Source: Nelumbo lutea
Lineage: Eukaryota; Streptophyta; Magnoliopsida; Proteales; Nelumbonaceae
Reading direction: 5' to 3'
NCBI GenBank assembly: GCA_022828595.1
Contig: JAKGHH010000004.1
Coordinates: forward strand, 56,136,422-56,200,421
DNA: 64,000 nt
Positions 45,469 through 55,756 of the stretch are shown piece by piece (the stretch's first letter is position 1; each line of letters opens with the position of its first letter). The translations under genes were made by a program, and so were the position numbers. The notes under the pieces were generated by a model that did not search any database, was not told where the DNA came from, and saw nothing but the letters and a program-made list of their open reading frames with translations.

Positions 45469-46424
45469 TTGGAATCCAAGACCAGTCGTTGCCTATTGGT
45501 AGACTACCCAAAAGGCTCTATAGGTTACCTATTCTATGACCCAAGTGAGCAGAAAGTGTTCTGCAGTCGAAATGCCCAATTCTTGGAGACTGATTACATC
45601 TTGGACACTCATCGTCAGGAATTTGTTCTTGATGAGGAGAGCTCAGGAGCAGTGGGAGATGTCCCACAAGTTCCAGGTAGTGACCAACCTAGAATATCCA
45701 CTCGGGTATCCAGGGCACCAGTCTGTTATGGTTATGACTAGGATAGTTACCTGGTAGAAACCTTGACTAGTGAGGAGGATCCCGTGACTTATGCGGAAGC
45801 TATGTTGGACATAGATTCCCAAAAGTGGGTGGAGGCCATGAGAGTAGAGATGGACTCAATGGAAACCAATGGAGTCTAGACTCTAGTAGATCCACCCTCT
45901 GGGGTAAAAGCAATCGGTAGCAAATGGATTTACAAGAGGAAGAAGGGCCCCGATTGTAGGTTTGAGACCTTCAAAGCTCGTCTAGTGGCGAAAGGATACA
46001 CTCAGAAAGAGGGCATCAATTTTGAGGAAACCTTTTCGCCTTTGGCCATGCTTAAATCCATTAGGATCCTGCTAGTTGTAGCAGCATACCATGATTATGA
46101 GATTTGGAAGATGGATTTCAAAACTGCATTCCTGAATGGAGATCTTACTAAATATATCTATATGCAGCAACTGCAAGGCTTCATAGCTGCGGGTCAGGAA
46201 AACATGGTATGTAAACTCAATAGATCCATTTATGGACTTAAGCAAGCTTTTAGAAGTTGGAACATCCATTTTGACTCTGCTGTCAAATCGTTTGACTTCG
46301 AGTAGAATCCAGATGAACCCTGTGTTTACAGGAAGTACAATGGAGATAAGGTTACCTTCTTGGTTCTGTATGTACATGACATTCTACTCATTGGGAATGA
46401 TGTAGGAATTTTAACTACGGTGAA
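45469..46424 (+). pseudogene. Copia-D integrase tail and 5' half of reverse transcriptase
   Basis: The integrase tail (SKTSRCLLVDYPKGSIGYLF, EQKVFCSRNAQFLETDYI) runs to TAG 45739-45741. RT blocks follow: WIYKRKKGPDCRFETFKARL, KGYTQKEGINFEETFSPLAM, YEIWKMDFKTAFLNGDL (first catalytic Asp), QENMVCKLNRSIYGLKQAF. A stop (TAG 46303-46305) precedes NPDEPCVYRKYNGDKV and LVLYVHDILLIGNDVG, where YVDD has become YVHD (46369-46380). RT ends at the fusion to LTR sequence near 46424. Confidence 0.88.
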
Positions 46425-46997
46425 AGGAAGAGGGGCGACAGCCTTTAGACATCAACACAAGCAAGCAATACATAGTCTTGTCTTCAGAGCTGAAATCACA
46501 GAAGAGAGAATCTGCACCCTGCAAATACTCTCTTGCCACCTCCTTCGTACAGTCGCCGCCTACAGCAGTTCGATCTCTAGTTCTTGGGAGAAATCAAGAT
46601 TGGATCTTGATTCCAATCTTTTGGAGAAAAGATTGGTGGGAGTTGTATGCACAAGCCGTCCAGGTGATTCTTGAGAAAGATCAAGTTCTTTTGGAAGAAC
46701 ACTGCTGATTCTGCTCCACCCTGCATTGTGCCATCTTCAGTGGGAGCAGATTTTGGATCCCTCCTTGGGCGTGAACACCTCCATTGGGAGATATTACTTC
46801 TCTGTATCAGGTATTATCTCTCCCTACTCCTTTTGGTATAGATTTGGTTCAGTTTATGGTTCAAGAATGATCATTGAAAATATGATTTTCTAAATAGGGA
46901 ATTCGATTCCTAGTTGAAGGGAGAGAATAATTTTTGAAATTCGCCCAATTATTCTGCAATTTTTGGGCGTCCATGTAATGGATTTCCCCTCCCTTCA

Positions 46998-47125
46998 AGA
47001 GTATGTGAGAGCACACTTGGGGTTGCTAGGTTATGTAAGATCGTGCCTGGGGTTACCAGGGTATGTGAGAGCGTACCTAGGGTTGCCAGGGTATGTGAAA
47101 TTGTGCCTGGGGTTGCCAGGGTATG
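46998..47125. repeat. 30-bp minisatellite, right part
   Basis: It continues the array of 39553-39800 after the Copia-D insertion, starting with the duplicated AGAGT. About four units (GTATGTGAGAGCACACTTGG then GGTTGCTAG pattern) are present. Confidence 0.88.
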
Positions 47126-47149
47126 TATGTATGTATATATATATATATA
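47126..47149. repeat. ATGT/AT microsatellite
   Basis: GTATGTATGTATGT followed by an AT run, at the end of the minisatellite. Confidence 0.85.
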
Positions 47150-47371
47150 GTAGACACAATTGGAAAAAATGTTTCATACAATTTGAGAGAAATAATATGT
47201 ATAGGATGTAATGTGCTTTTATTCATGATTCAGAGTGTACAAAGAATTCATGACATGCTCTGCTTTGAGTACAACATGCTTTTTCTAATGATAAGTACAT
47301 AAGACATGCCGTGATTTTCCTTCAAGATTTTAGAGTGACAATTTATATCTCTAATCATTATATGGTTTCCA
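47150..47371. other. Spacer, possible gypsy-2 3' end
   Basis: AT-rich and without coding. It may hold the 3' LTR of the gypsy-2 remnant, but no LTR start, polypurine tract or duplicate was found. Confidence 0.3.
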
Positions 47372-48072
47372 CTAGTGACCATTCACAGCCTCATCTTGTT
47401 CATTTGTGTCTACAATCTTGAGTACATAGTATCTAGTTGGGTGACCTTGGATTATGTATGGTCCAACCCAGTTAGGTGTAAATTTTCTAGCAGATTTACC
47501 CTGCCTGGTGTGGAGTGTTGTTTTAAGAACTTTGTCGCCCTCTTTGAATTTTCTGGGCTTCACTAGTTTGTTGAAGTTATAAGCCATTATTTATTTGTAT
47601 TTGATTTGTTTCTGCAATGACTTCTCTCTTTCTTCCTCTATGCATTCTAATTTGTCACTGAGTAAATGGTCCATATCCTATGTTCGAAATTGCTTTCCCA
47701 TTACATAGGCTACTCGAGAAGACACTGTCTGTATCTCTACCAATTAAACAGCTTCTTGGTCGTATACCAATGAGTAAGGCATTCATTCTTTTCTGCTTCC
47801 AGGATGCACTTCTCGTAGTCATTTTGAATCTTGGCCGCATTTGCTTTCATCTTTGGCCAGTGGTACCCCAACCTTTGCGATCTTCTGTGCAGTGTGCTAG
47901 TTATATCTCCATAGTAGGTTTTGTGGGTTTCATTTAAGACCACTTCTATCTCTTTGGGCCTTAAGCATCTTGTTCTAATTCCATCTGCCAATCTATGGTA
48001 TAGTATCTCGTGCACCAGTTGGAACCTTAATAGTGTCTTTCCATCTTGCATTGCCTTCGTTGGGTTGTTCAA
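47372..48072 (-). pseudogene. Gypsy-2 integrase fragments
   Basis: The zinc-finger part reads VLNETHKTYYGDITSTLHRR, RLGYHWPKMKANAAKIQNDY, EKCILEAEKN; of the usual H-H-C-C only parts remain. After a gap near 47640-47730 the C-terminal part reads AYNFNKLVKPRKFKEGDKVL and RKFTPNWVGPYIIQGHPTRY, typical of gypsy integrases. The DDE core between them is absent. Confidence 0.75.
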
Positions 48073-49234
48073 CTACTGTGTTGGCCTTGGCCACTCTCGT
48101 TTCACCTTCATTGGCCAACACAATATAGTAGATTGCATCCTGTAGATGAGTCTCTATTTTATCAAAAGGGACGTGAGTTGTCGAGATCCTTACCACATGT
48201 CCCCTATTCTCCCCGAGATCACCTAGAAATCTTGGGTGATAGTGAATGGCCCTATCGCAACCGATAACTCAGTGGATCCTTCTGTGATGGATGTGTTACC
48301 ATTAAAGTCTATCATTTCCATAAGTATCCCCTTGACCATCTCTTTCTAGATGCTCATTAGCTTCATGGTGTGGACAAATATCAGGTTCACGGAACTGCCT
48401 GGATCGACCATCAATCGCCTCATTTCATAACCCCCTATCTTTGTCACGATGTACAAAGGCCTGTTGTGGTGGGGGTCAGTGGCGAGCATGTCGTCTTGGG
48501 TGAACTCCACATTTGACCTACCAGACTAGTGGGGCTCCAACGGTCTCCTGAACATTTCCGCTAATGCCTTGATGGTGAGCCTTCTTGTCGAGGTGTTGGC
48601 CCCCTACTTAGTGAAGAACTGCTGTAACTCTGGACTCTGCTCGAACCTTTGTATTAGCATATCTGGGTGATCCTAGCCTGTTGCTTCGACTACATTGATA
48701 CTCTCTCCTTGGGTGTGTATAGGGAGGGGGTTCGTGTCTACCTGGGCTGGCTTCCTCTTGACAAAGTCGTCTAGCTTCACCTTCTATATGAACTATCTCC
48801 ATAGTAAAAAATAGTCCATCAGGTCGTGGTGTGGCGATTGGTGAAAGTTGCACCACCTTCCTTCATACCTCTCCTTCTTTGGGTCAATCCCTGCCAGTGG
48901 TGGCGGCAAATTGATGAGGCAATCTTCTACAAGCTTATTCATGATCATGATCACTTCCTCTTTGGTGCAAGCAAAAGGGAGGAGGGACTAGTGCACCATT
49001 TCTTCTGCCCTGGTTATTGTTGCAATAGTAGGGCCCCTGCCTAGGTCCTCTAGTGTTGCAAGGTTTCCTGTCGACGACATAGGCTTCATTCTTCCCATAC
49101 TAACTTGTGGTTGATGTATACTGCAACTAGTGCTTTTGACAGTGCATGTCCGCGCACTTCCATAGTTGATTGAAGGTTTCAACTTCCACATTCTCTATGC
49201 CTATCCTGTAGGCAGGCTGCATGCCTTGTACGCA

Positions 49235-50158
49235 TTATTCAACAAAGCTTTTCTCGGTGACATGTTTGTCGAAGACCGAGTGGGTCAGCTTCTGAAACCT
49301 CATCACATATGCTAAAAGATCCTCCCCTACGCATTGCTCTGTATTGCGCAGGTCCGCCATTGTCAGTCTTTGCTCTAGGGTGAACCATTTGGACAAGAAC
49401 CTCTTTGCCAACTCTGCCCATGAGTCAATGTTGCTCATAGTTAGATTGACGAACCAAGTGTAGGCTGGTTTGGTTAAAGACTTGGAGAACTTTCTGACTT
49501 CTAGATCTCCGTCGAGAGCGAAAGACCCCAAAACATCTTCGAACTTATTCATGTGCTCTTGCGGGCTTCCCTTCTTCCTATCGTATTGTGGCCATTGCTG
49601 GGGAAGGGCATAATCAGTGGGGTAAGGTTTGTAAAGGATCTGGTCAGAGTAGGGTTTTTGCAAGATGGAGGCCTGGGCTCTGTTCTGATTTTCCACCATT
49701 AGCCCTTGAACGCATTCCTTCAATTCATCGTGGCTGAGTGGTGCTTCTGTCATTAGGTTGGTCTGAGGGGTGACCCGAGGCTGTTCAACGTTGGGTTGGT
49801 TAGTGTGTGAAGGCATAGGGTTAGTTTTGGCAGGCTGCTTAGGTATAGTAGGGTTCTAGTTGGCAATCTGGTGGCTGGTGGGGGTGGGTGCAAGAGGAGT
49901 AGCTGGAATAAAAGGGGATCGTTCAATCCAGGCTGATTGTTAGAGGAGAAGTTGCAAAGTGGCTCTCGTTTCCTGTTACATCTGTTCCATGCGATCGAAA
50001 CGGGACTCAAACTCATAAACTTTGTTCGAGAGTATCTTGATGTCAACTTGCTCAGTCTACTCCATATCAAATTGATCTCCAGTCTCTGGGTTGACGTCTT
50101 CTTGGTTGTTATCGTGTTCTTCTGGAATGGGGGAAAGGTTGATCCTACATGTGGCCAT
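49235..50158 (-). pseudogene. Gypsy-2 gag
   Basis: It starts MATCRINLSPIPEEHDNN at 50158 and has a stop soon after (near 50056). The retrotransposon gag domain is open at 49816-49235: QKPYSDQILYKPYPTDYALP, KGSPQEHMNKFEDVLGSFAL, WFVNLTMSNIDSWAELAKRF and LAYVMRFQKLTHSVFDKHVT. The C-terminus runs to CVQGMQPAYRIGIENVE-like sequence near 49190. It forms the particle. Inactive through stops. Confidence 0.8.
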
Positions 50159-50880
50159 CCTTTATGATCAAGGAACAACTAGAGATTCTAATGCGAGCAA
50201 AGTGGTTAGGCTACGTACAAGGTCTCCTTGAAGGACAAAGGAAAGCCAAGAGCAGGAGGTAGGCTAAAGGGCTAGGGAAAATGAGGTGATAGAATGATTA
50301 TCCCGTTACGAATTGGACCCCCATTTATAGGAAGAGATCCCAAGTTCCTGAAAGGAAGGAACCAAAAATTTTTTATTCCCATTAGGAAAGAGAATCTTGG
50401 ATTTGATGTCAGTTGTCAGGGAACATTGCTAGGGTTTCACCACATGTCTTACAAGATATCTCGATGATGAACTTTCCTTTCATCTGAGAATTCTCATAAT
50501 ACATGTAGGCTACTTTCTTTAACCCTCTTAAACCGACGCGGTGCGGGTGACATCACTATTTAGCTTGCTTGTCCTCATTAGGTCCATGGGGTGTTCCGTC
50601 ACACACGTTATTTAACAATGCATGTTAATATGATTTGTTTCTAATCTATAGTGAGTCTGCGTTTATCGTGATTCTATGATGGGTTTGAGTTAATGGACTC
50701 ATTGCACCTATTTCGGGTGTGAATTCATTGTAGATGTGCTATGAGTCAATGGACTCATCGTAGGCATTTGCACAGTTTTAGTTTAACACCTCTTATGTTT
50801 TGATGTTCTAAGCGAACACCATTACCTACACCTCTTAATTTCAATTTGGTAAATTCTTGGTTTGTACAAGAAATGTTCTC
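50159..50880. other. Unassigned stretch right of gypsy-2
   Basis: Probably the gypsy-2 leader and 5' LTR, but no TGGTATCAGAGC-like PBS is seen. GAGTTAATGGACTCAT and GAGTCAATGGACTCAT recur near 50687 and 50743, a short dyad repeat. Confidence 0.35.
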
Positions 50881-50899
50881 TTCACAACGTAATAAGTTC

Positions 50900-51590
50900 T
50901 AGAGTCAAATTTCTCACTACCTGATAGATTATTCCTTTGTTTTCTTGAGTCTCCTCTATTTTTGGCTTCAAATTGATCTCTCTGAACATTTGCAGTTCAT
51001 CTCCAATTGATGGGCATCCCTCATTGTTCAAACTGCAATGTTTCAACTCTTCTTTCTCACAAGGAGATTCTGATTTTGAGACGACGAAATGCATGCGGGG
51101 AAATATATTCACGATGAGTGTTGCAAGGGAACCAAGCACAATAAGATACCAGATGCTCTTGGGCTGAAATTTCCTCAAGATATGATCGTCATCAACCTTG
51201 CTGAACCCCAAAAATAGAACGATTATTAGAGGATGTTATAGAAAATGTTGCTGCTTTCTATAAATGACTGGGGCATATTATTGTCCTTGGCCAGGACAGG
51301 GAAAAAGTGTCATAACTTACAAGATGAGAACATGCAAATAACTCAAGCTCAAAGAACTAAGATTCCAAAAACTTACCTGTTAGCATCATATGTATCCCAA
51401 AGATAAAAGTGAAGAATGGCCCCTGGAGGATCACATGTATCATTGGGTATATATCGCCTAACAGCACCAGCAATACGTCCATTGACCTCTGGCTCCATAT
51501 CATCCTCACTTGCTACAGAGCTGTTCCTCTTATATCTGGTTGCTTGATAATGTACCCAGTTAACATTACAAGCAGTAAATATGAACAACG
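50900..51590 (-). pseudogene. Two-exon fragment of an unidentified membrane protein gene
   Basis: Exon one (about 51590-51377) reads [40 protein letters not shown] and YLWDTYDAN, and ends at a GTAAGT donor. Exon two begins at 51200 after a CAG acceptor and reads SKVDDDHILRKFQPKSIWYL, then one hydrophobic segment IVLGSLATLIVNIFP (likely membrane-spanning), and continues to about 50900. The intron (51201-51376) is GT-AG and the join is in frame (Asn-Ser-Lys). I do not recognise the family. Its left and right ends are not gene-like, so I read it as a fragment captured with the kinase and cullin pieces. Confidence 0.55.
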
Positions 51591-51599
51591 CACAATAAT

Positions 51600-51970
51600 T
51601 ATGTGGAGAGAAGGGGCAGGGTAAGCTCCATTGAGGAAAGGATCAACCATCCTTGACAATGCATCAATATCATGGAGTTGGTTAATGGCCCATCTTGCCA
51701 AATGTTGCTCTCCTCGAGGCTGTGACCTATCCATATTGTTTTAAGAAGAGAATAAGTAGCCATTACAAAAAAAAAAAAAAAAAAAAAATGAAAAGAAAAA
51801 CAAAGCCAACAAGTTCAGATGTACATTTCTAACCTGTCATAAGACTTTCTCCCTGTAGGAAATTCTAACATTACAACTCCAAAGCTGTAAACATCACTTT
51901 AGTAAGTATAAATACCAGATTCAAACTCTGGAGCACCATACCCATAAGCTGAAAGAAGTTGTCCTGACAA
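51600..51970 (-). pseudogene. STRUBBELIG-type receptor kinase fragment (kinase C-lobe)
   Basis: Two exons with a GT-AG intron (51727-51833). The first (51970-51834) reads LSGQLLSAYGYGAPEFESGI, then YTY-stop-SDVYSFGVVMLEF and PTGRKSYD, i.e. kinase subdomains VIII (APE) and IX. The second (from 51726) reads [20 protein letters not shown] and [18 protein letters not shown], a phrase typical of STRUBBELIG-family receptor kinases (SRF). A nonsense codon (TAA at about 51900, where Gln is expected) and a small deletion after GAYPA break it. Only this piece of the gene is present. Confidence 0.82.
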
Positions 51971-52334
51971 CTGAGAATAAATAATGACAGTATCAGTAAA
52001 AGTTGCGAAAGAACTCAAACATAATTTTGACCCTACACCCCAACTTGGACTGCTATGGATGTGACTTTTCCCCAGCTTTCTGACTTAAGCCTATAATAAA
52101 GAATTGGTTTTAACTTCAGGACATGATCAATTAGATTGTGTAAGAGTCAAGCATCAAGTTAACAAAAAATGGAAATCTTTCACACCCTTGGATGGGATGT
52201 CCAAAATGACTATCTTGCATACCTTACCCAAGTTTATGGAAGATCTAAAGAACAAAAATAAAAGTCCATGGAAAATAAAAATGGAATTTGATTATGAATT
52301 TTGATTTTTCAAGTTTGATTGTTTGAACTGGATT

Positions 52335-52652
52335 TATGCACCTTTTTTGAGGATGTATATGGTCACAGAATGTTGCAAATTTTTCTGCACTGGAGATTCC
52401 TGCAATTTGCTTGTTGCAGAAAACCTCAAAAGCTTCGTTAATTGCCTTCAATTCAAAACAGCCAATGAGCATCAACTTCAACTAAATGAAACTTGATGCA
52501 TAAAATCCAACAAAGGGAAATAGATCAAAGAATGTGATCCAAGGAAAAATGCATAGAAAACCAACCTTGTAAAAGATTACATTATGCATAAAGCAGCCAT
52601 TAACATAGGATAAGTACTTGTCGTGAAGTTCAATCACTTTCCTAAGAAAAAC
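52335..52652 (-). pseudogene. Cullin (CUL1-like) gene fragment, two exons
   Basis: Exon one (52652-52566, 29 codons) reads VFLRKVIELHDKYLSYVNGC and FMHNVIFYK and ends at a GT donor. Exon two starts at 52445 after an AG acceptor and reads [31 protein letters not shown] frameshift then breaks the usual ILKKG segment and a stop follows. Cullins scaffold SCF ubiquitin ligases; this covers only a small piece of the cullin-repeat region. Kept introns show DNA-level copying, not a retrocopy. Confidence 0.82.
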
Positions 52653-53040
52653 CTGAGGATCATAAAGGAAATCATAAATTACTATGGTGATGAGACCACT
52701 GCAAGGTTTCTTTTCTTTAATTGGTACATGGTACAACATCTAATTTAGTTATATAAAGAAATCCCATGCGGGAGATGATTACATTTAATTTAATTGGTAC
52801 AGCAACATCTAATTTATTTCAAATGTTAATTTATTAGGTAGTGAAAATCTAAGGAATCATCATGAGATTTGTGGAAATACCGGAGACTTCACTGAATTCA
52901 TTACCTGTTCTGGGAAACCAGCAATGTCTCTACTCTCCACCTGTAGAAAAAAATGCTCAGGTCAGCAACTTTGGCTTGCAATATGGATGGACTTTGCAAA
53001 GTACTACAAAGTTGAGAGACAGAAAATCTATGAAGATATT

Positions 53041-53081
<41 letters not shown>

Positions 53082-53577
53082 TATAAGCATTCTACATTAG
53101 ATTTAACATAGATTCACATGTCCACCAAGTTAAAGAATAGAATATGGCCTTGATGTCTTATATTTCATACAACACAAAAATAGAACTACATGAAAGAATT
53201 GATAAAAAAATGAAAATAAGATTAAAAAATAAAAAGGCAATAAATTTATAAAATATGGATAAAATAAATAAAGGAACCTAACAACATTCATGCTTAATAA
53301 AAGTTTGGCATTTTCCTGATAAGTATAAAAGTTTGATATTTTGGCCATTCAAAAATTAGATGATAAATTAGAAATGGGACAAACAGGCTGATCTTGACCA
53401 AGTCAATGATTTTCTTACCAATTTAAAGCCTGCAGATTAACCTGAACCATAGAAATGGAGTTTGGTCATTCCAACAGGTCAACCATCTGATCTGCTCCAT
53501 ATTTAAAAATGCATCAGTTCTAACTCAAATTCCAGAAAGGAAAATTTTCTTCATTTATGAAAAAAGATAACTCACCT
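52653..53577. other. AT-rich spacer with microsatellite
   Basis: No gene is recognised. It contains an (AT)n(AC)n microsatellite at 53041-53085. Confidence 0.5.
53041..53085. repeat. (AT)n(AC)n compound microsatellite
   Basis: An AT run of about 22 bases is followed directly by an AC run of about 18 bases. Confidence 0.95.
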
Positions 53578-55588
53578 TCACTCAATGAATTTTTTTAATT
53601 TGATATATAATTTGCCCAAATCATCACCAGATGTTAGATGCCCCTTAATAGATGGTATTAATGTTGAAATGTTCATTATATCACCTTCTTGCTCTTCCTC
53701 AGGTAAAAATGTTTTAGGAAGCGATTCCATAATTTCTTGATACTGAACTTTTGAAAGTAAGTCAACAATGATGGAGCTCAATGAATTTTTTTAATTTGAT
53801 ATATAATTTGCCCAAATCATCACCAGATGTTAGATGCCCCTTAATAGATGGTATTAATGATGAAATGTTCATTATATCGCCTTCTTGCTCTTCCTCGGGT
53901 AAAAATGTTTTAGGAAGTGATTCCATAATTTCTTGATACTGAACTTTTGAAAGTAAGTCAACAATGATGGAGAGTGTACAGGTATCTGGTGGCACATTTC
54001 TCTCTGCCATTTTATGGAGAAACTTCATTGCTCTGTGCATCTCATTCTTTAGACAAATGCCATGGATAATTGTATTAAATGTCACTGTGTTAGGCAAGTA
54101 ACCCTTTTCTTCCATTTGTGAGAATAACTCATTTGCCTCTTGCAAACCCCCCCCCCCTCTTGCAGAGGCCATTGATCATTGTGTTAAATGTAACAACATC
54201 AGGTGCTATATCATTGAAGAGCGTTTTTGCAGCTTCAACTTGACCACTTTCCCACAGTCCATTTAGTAGTGTATTATAATAACTAATTGTTGGTTTCAAT
54301 CCCTTGTCATGCATCTCCTGAATGAACCTCAATGTCTCATCTATTCTCTTAGTTTTGCAGTGGCCATTAATCAACATGTTGCAGGTGAGATCATCTGGTA
54401 TAAGCCCGTCAGCCAGCATATAGTGAAATAATTTCAATGCATCATCCACTAGGCCTACTGAAGTATATCCACCAATCAATATTTTATATGATGTTCTATT
54501 GGGTTCCTCACCTCTATGAATCATCTGAACAAACAGTGCATGTGCTTCTCTACTCTTCCCTTCTTTACAAGAAGCATCTATTAGTATGTTGAATGTCATG
54601 ATATTAGGAGAAACTCTCTGCTCCATCATTTATAGAAACATCTGATCATTTCTTTCAACTGCCCTGAATTACAAAAACCTTGGATTAAATGATTGTATGT
54701 GATCACATTTGGTGTAATTCCTCTATGGACCATCTCATCGAAAACACTTGTGGCTTCTTCCAACATCCCTGAATTGCAAAGTCCATAAATTATAGAATTG
54801 TAAGTAACAACATTTGGAGATATCCCCTGTTCCACCATCTCATTGAAGAGATTCTGTGCAGCCTAAACTTTCCTAAATTGGCATAGTCCACCAAGTAGTG
54901 TATTATAGGTATCAATTGTTGGCTTTAATCCCTTATAAGACATTTTCTCAAAGATCCTTATAGCCTCATCTATTTTACCACTCTTGAAATTCCCGTTTAT
55001 CAGTACAGTGTAGCTAATAGAATCATAAAGACCTTTAGCTTCCATGGAATCAAAAAGCTTTAGAGCACCATCCATTTGCCCTGCCAAACAATATCCACTT
55101 AACAATGTATTATAAGTAATTATATCCGGTTGATTCCCTCTTTGGATCATCATCTCTAAAAATCTCTGTGCATCTTTTGTTTTCCCATACTTGCAGAGAG
55201 CATTCATCAGTATGTTAAATATTACAATATCAGCTTGAATTCTTTGATCCATCATTTGACCAAACAATCTACTCGCTTCTTGCCACAGTCCCAAGTTACA
55301 GTATCATGGATCACAGAACTATAAGTAATGGCATTTGGTGAAATTCTTCTATCCACCATATCATTCATAGACTCTGTGGCTTCCTTCAGCAAACCCAAAT
55401 CACAAAGGCCGTTGATTATGCAATTATATGTGATCACATCTGGAGAAATTCCCTTGTCTTTCATCTCATTGAAGAGAGCCTGGGCAGGATCAACTCTCCC
55501 TTCTTGGCATAACCCATGCATAATAGTAGTATAGTTAGCAGGACTAGGCTTCAATCCTTTGTGATGCATTTCCTCAAACAGATTCTGA
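53578..55588 (-). pseudogene. P-class pentatricopeptide repeat (PPR) gene, broken
   Basis: Eleven or so 35-residue PPR motifs are readable, e.g. NEMKDKGISPDVITYNCIIN, MMIQRGNQPDIITYNTLLSG, DEMVHRGITPNVITYNHLIQ and QEMHDKGLKPTISYYNTLLN. P-class PPR proteins bind organelle RNA; the uniform motifs resemble Rf-like PPRs. Lesions: a frameshift near 55290, a nonsense codon near 54863 (TAG in KV-stop-AAQNLF), a one-base frameshift near 54630, and a frameshift at an 11-base C run (54147-54157). The N-terminal part, including any transit peptide, is missing: coding stops at about 55588, where LTR-like sequence begins. The C-terminal 196 bp is duplicated. Confidence 0.9.
53581..53972 (-). repeat. 196-bp tandem duplication at the 3' end of the PPR pseudogene
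   Basis: Copies 53581-53776 and 53777-53972 both start CTCAATGAATTTTTTTAATT and differ by few substitutions (e.g. GTTGAAATG against GATGAAATG). Each encodes the tail from SIIVDLLSKVQYQEIMESLP to KLYIKLKKFIE. Confidence 0.9.
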
Positions 55589-55756
55589 TGTGTGCACAAC
55601 TTACATATAAATTCTGGTGTTCATGCATGGTTTTGATGCCGATTTGTGTGAATTCTTACCTCAGTTGAGCTTGATTTCAGGAAATTGTCAAAGGGGACAA
55701 GTCTAGGGAAAAAGAGCATAAAACCATGCTAAAGGAGGCCAAATTGAAGGTGATAC
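55589..55756 (+). mobile_element. Left piece of a Tat/Athila-like 5' LTR
   Basis: PPR coding breaks off near 55588 and TGTGTGCACAACTTACAT follows, a plausible LTR start (TG). This piece and 62334-63793 become one LTR of about 1.6 kb when Copia-E with its GATAC duplication is removed. The exact start is inferred. Confidence 0.5.

Larger units (their letters stand above)
39801..46997 (+). mobile_element. Copia-D: element with 1954-bp 5' LTR and deleted 3' half, TSD AGAGT
   Basis: Bounded by AGAGT (39796-39800 and 46998-47002). Order: 5' LTR 39801-41754 (starts TGTCAGACAG, ends CCCTCCCTTCA), initiator-Met PBS 41756-41767, leader to 43492, gag, zinc knuckle, protease, integrase, and reverse transcriptase cut at about 46424, where it joins the interior of the 3' LTR (46424-46997, matching LTR positions from about 41178). 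The rest of RT, RNase H, polypurine tract and two thirds of the 3' LTR are missing. Non-autonomous. Confidence 0.92.
47372..50158 (-). mobile_element. Gypsy-2: internally deleted Ty3/gypsy remnant
   Basis: Minus-strand order: gag from ATG 50158, gag core (49816-49235), protease-like region near 48600-48280 (reads MVDPGSSVNLI, with DPGSS in place of a DSGSS-type active site), then directly integrase zinc-finger sequence (48072-47737) and the integrase C-terminal region (47587-47372). Reverse transcriptase, RNase H and the integrase core are missing. No LTR pair or PBS was identified at 50160-50880 or 47150-47371. Confidence 0.78.
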
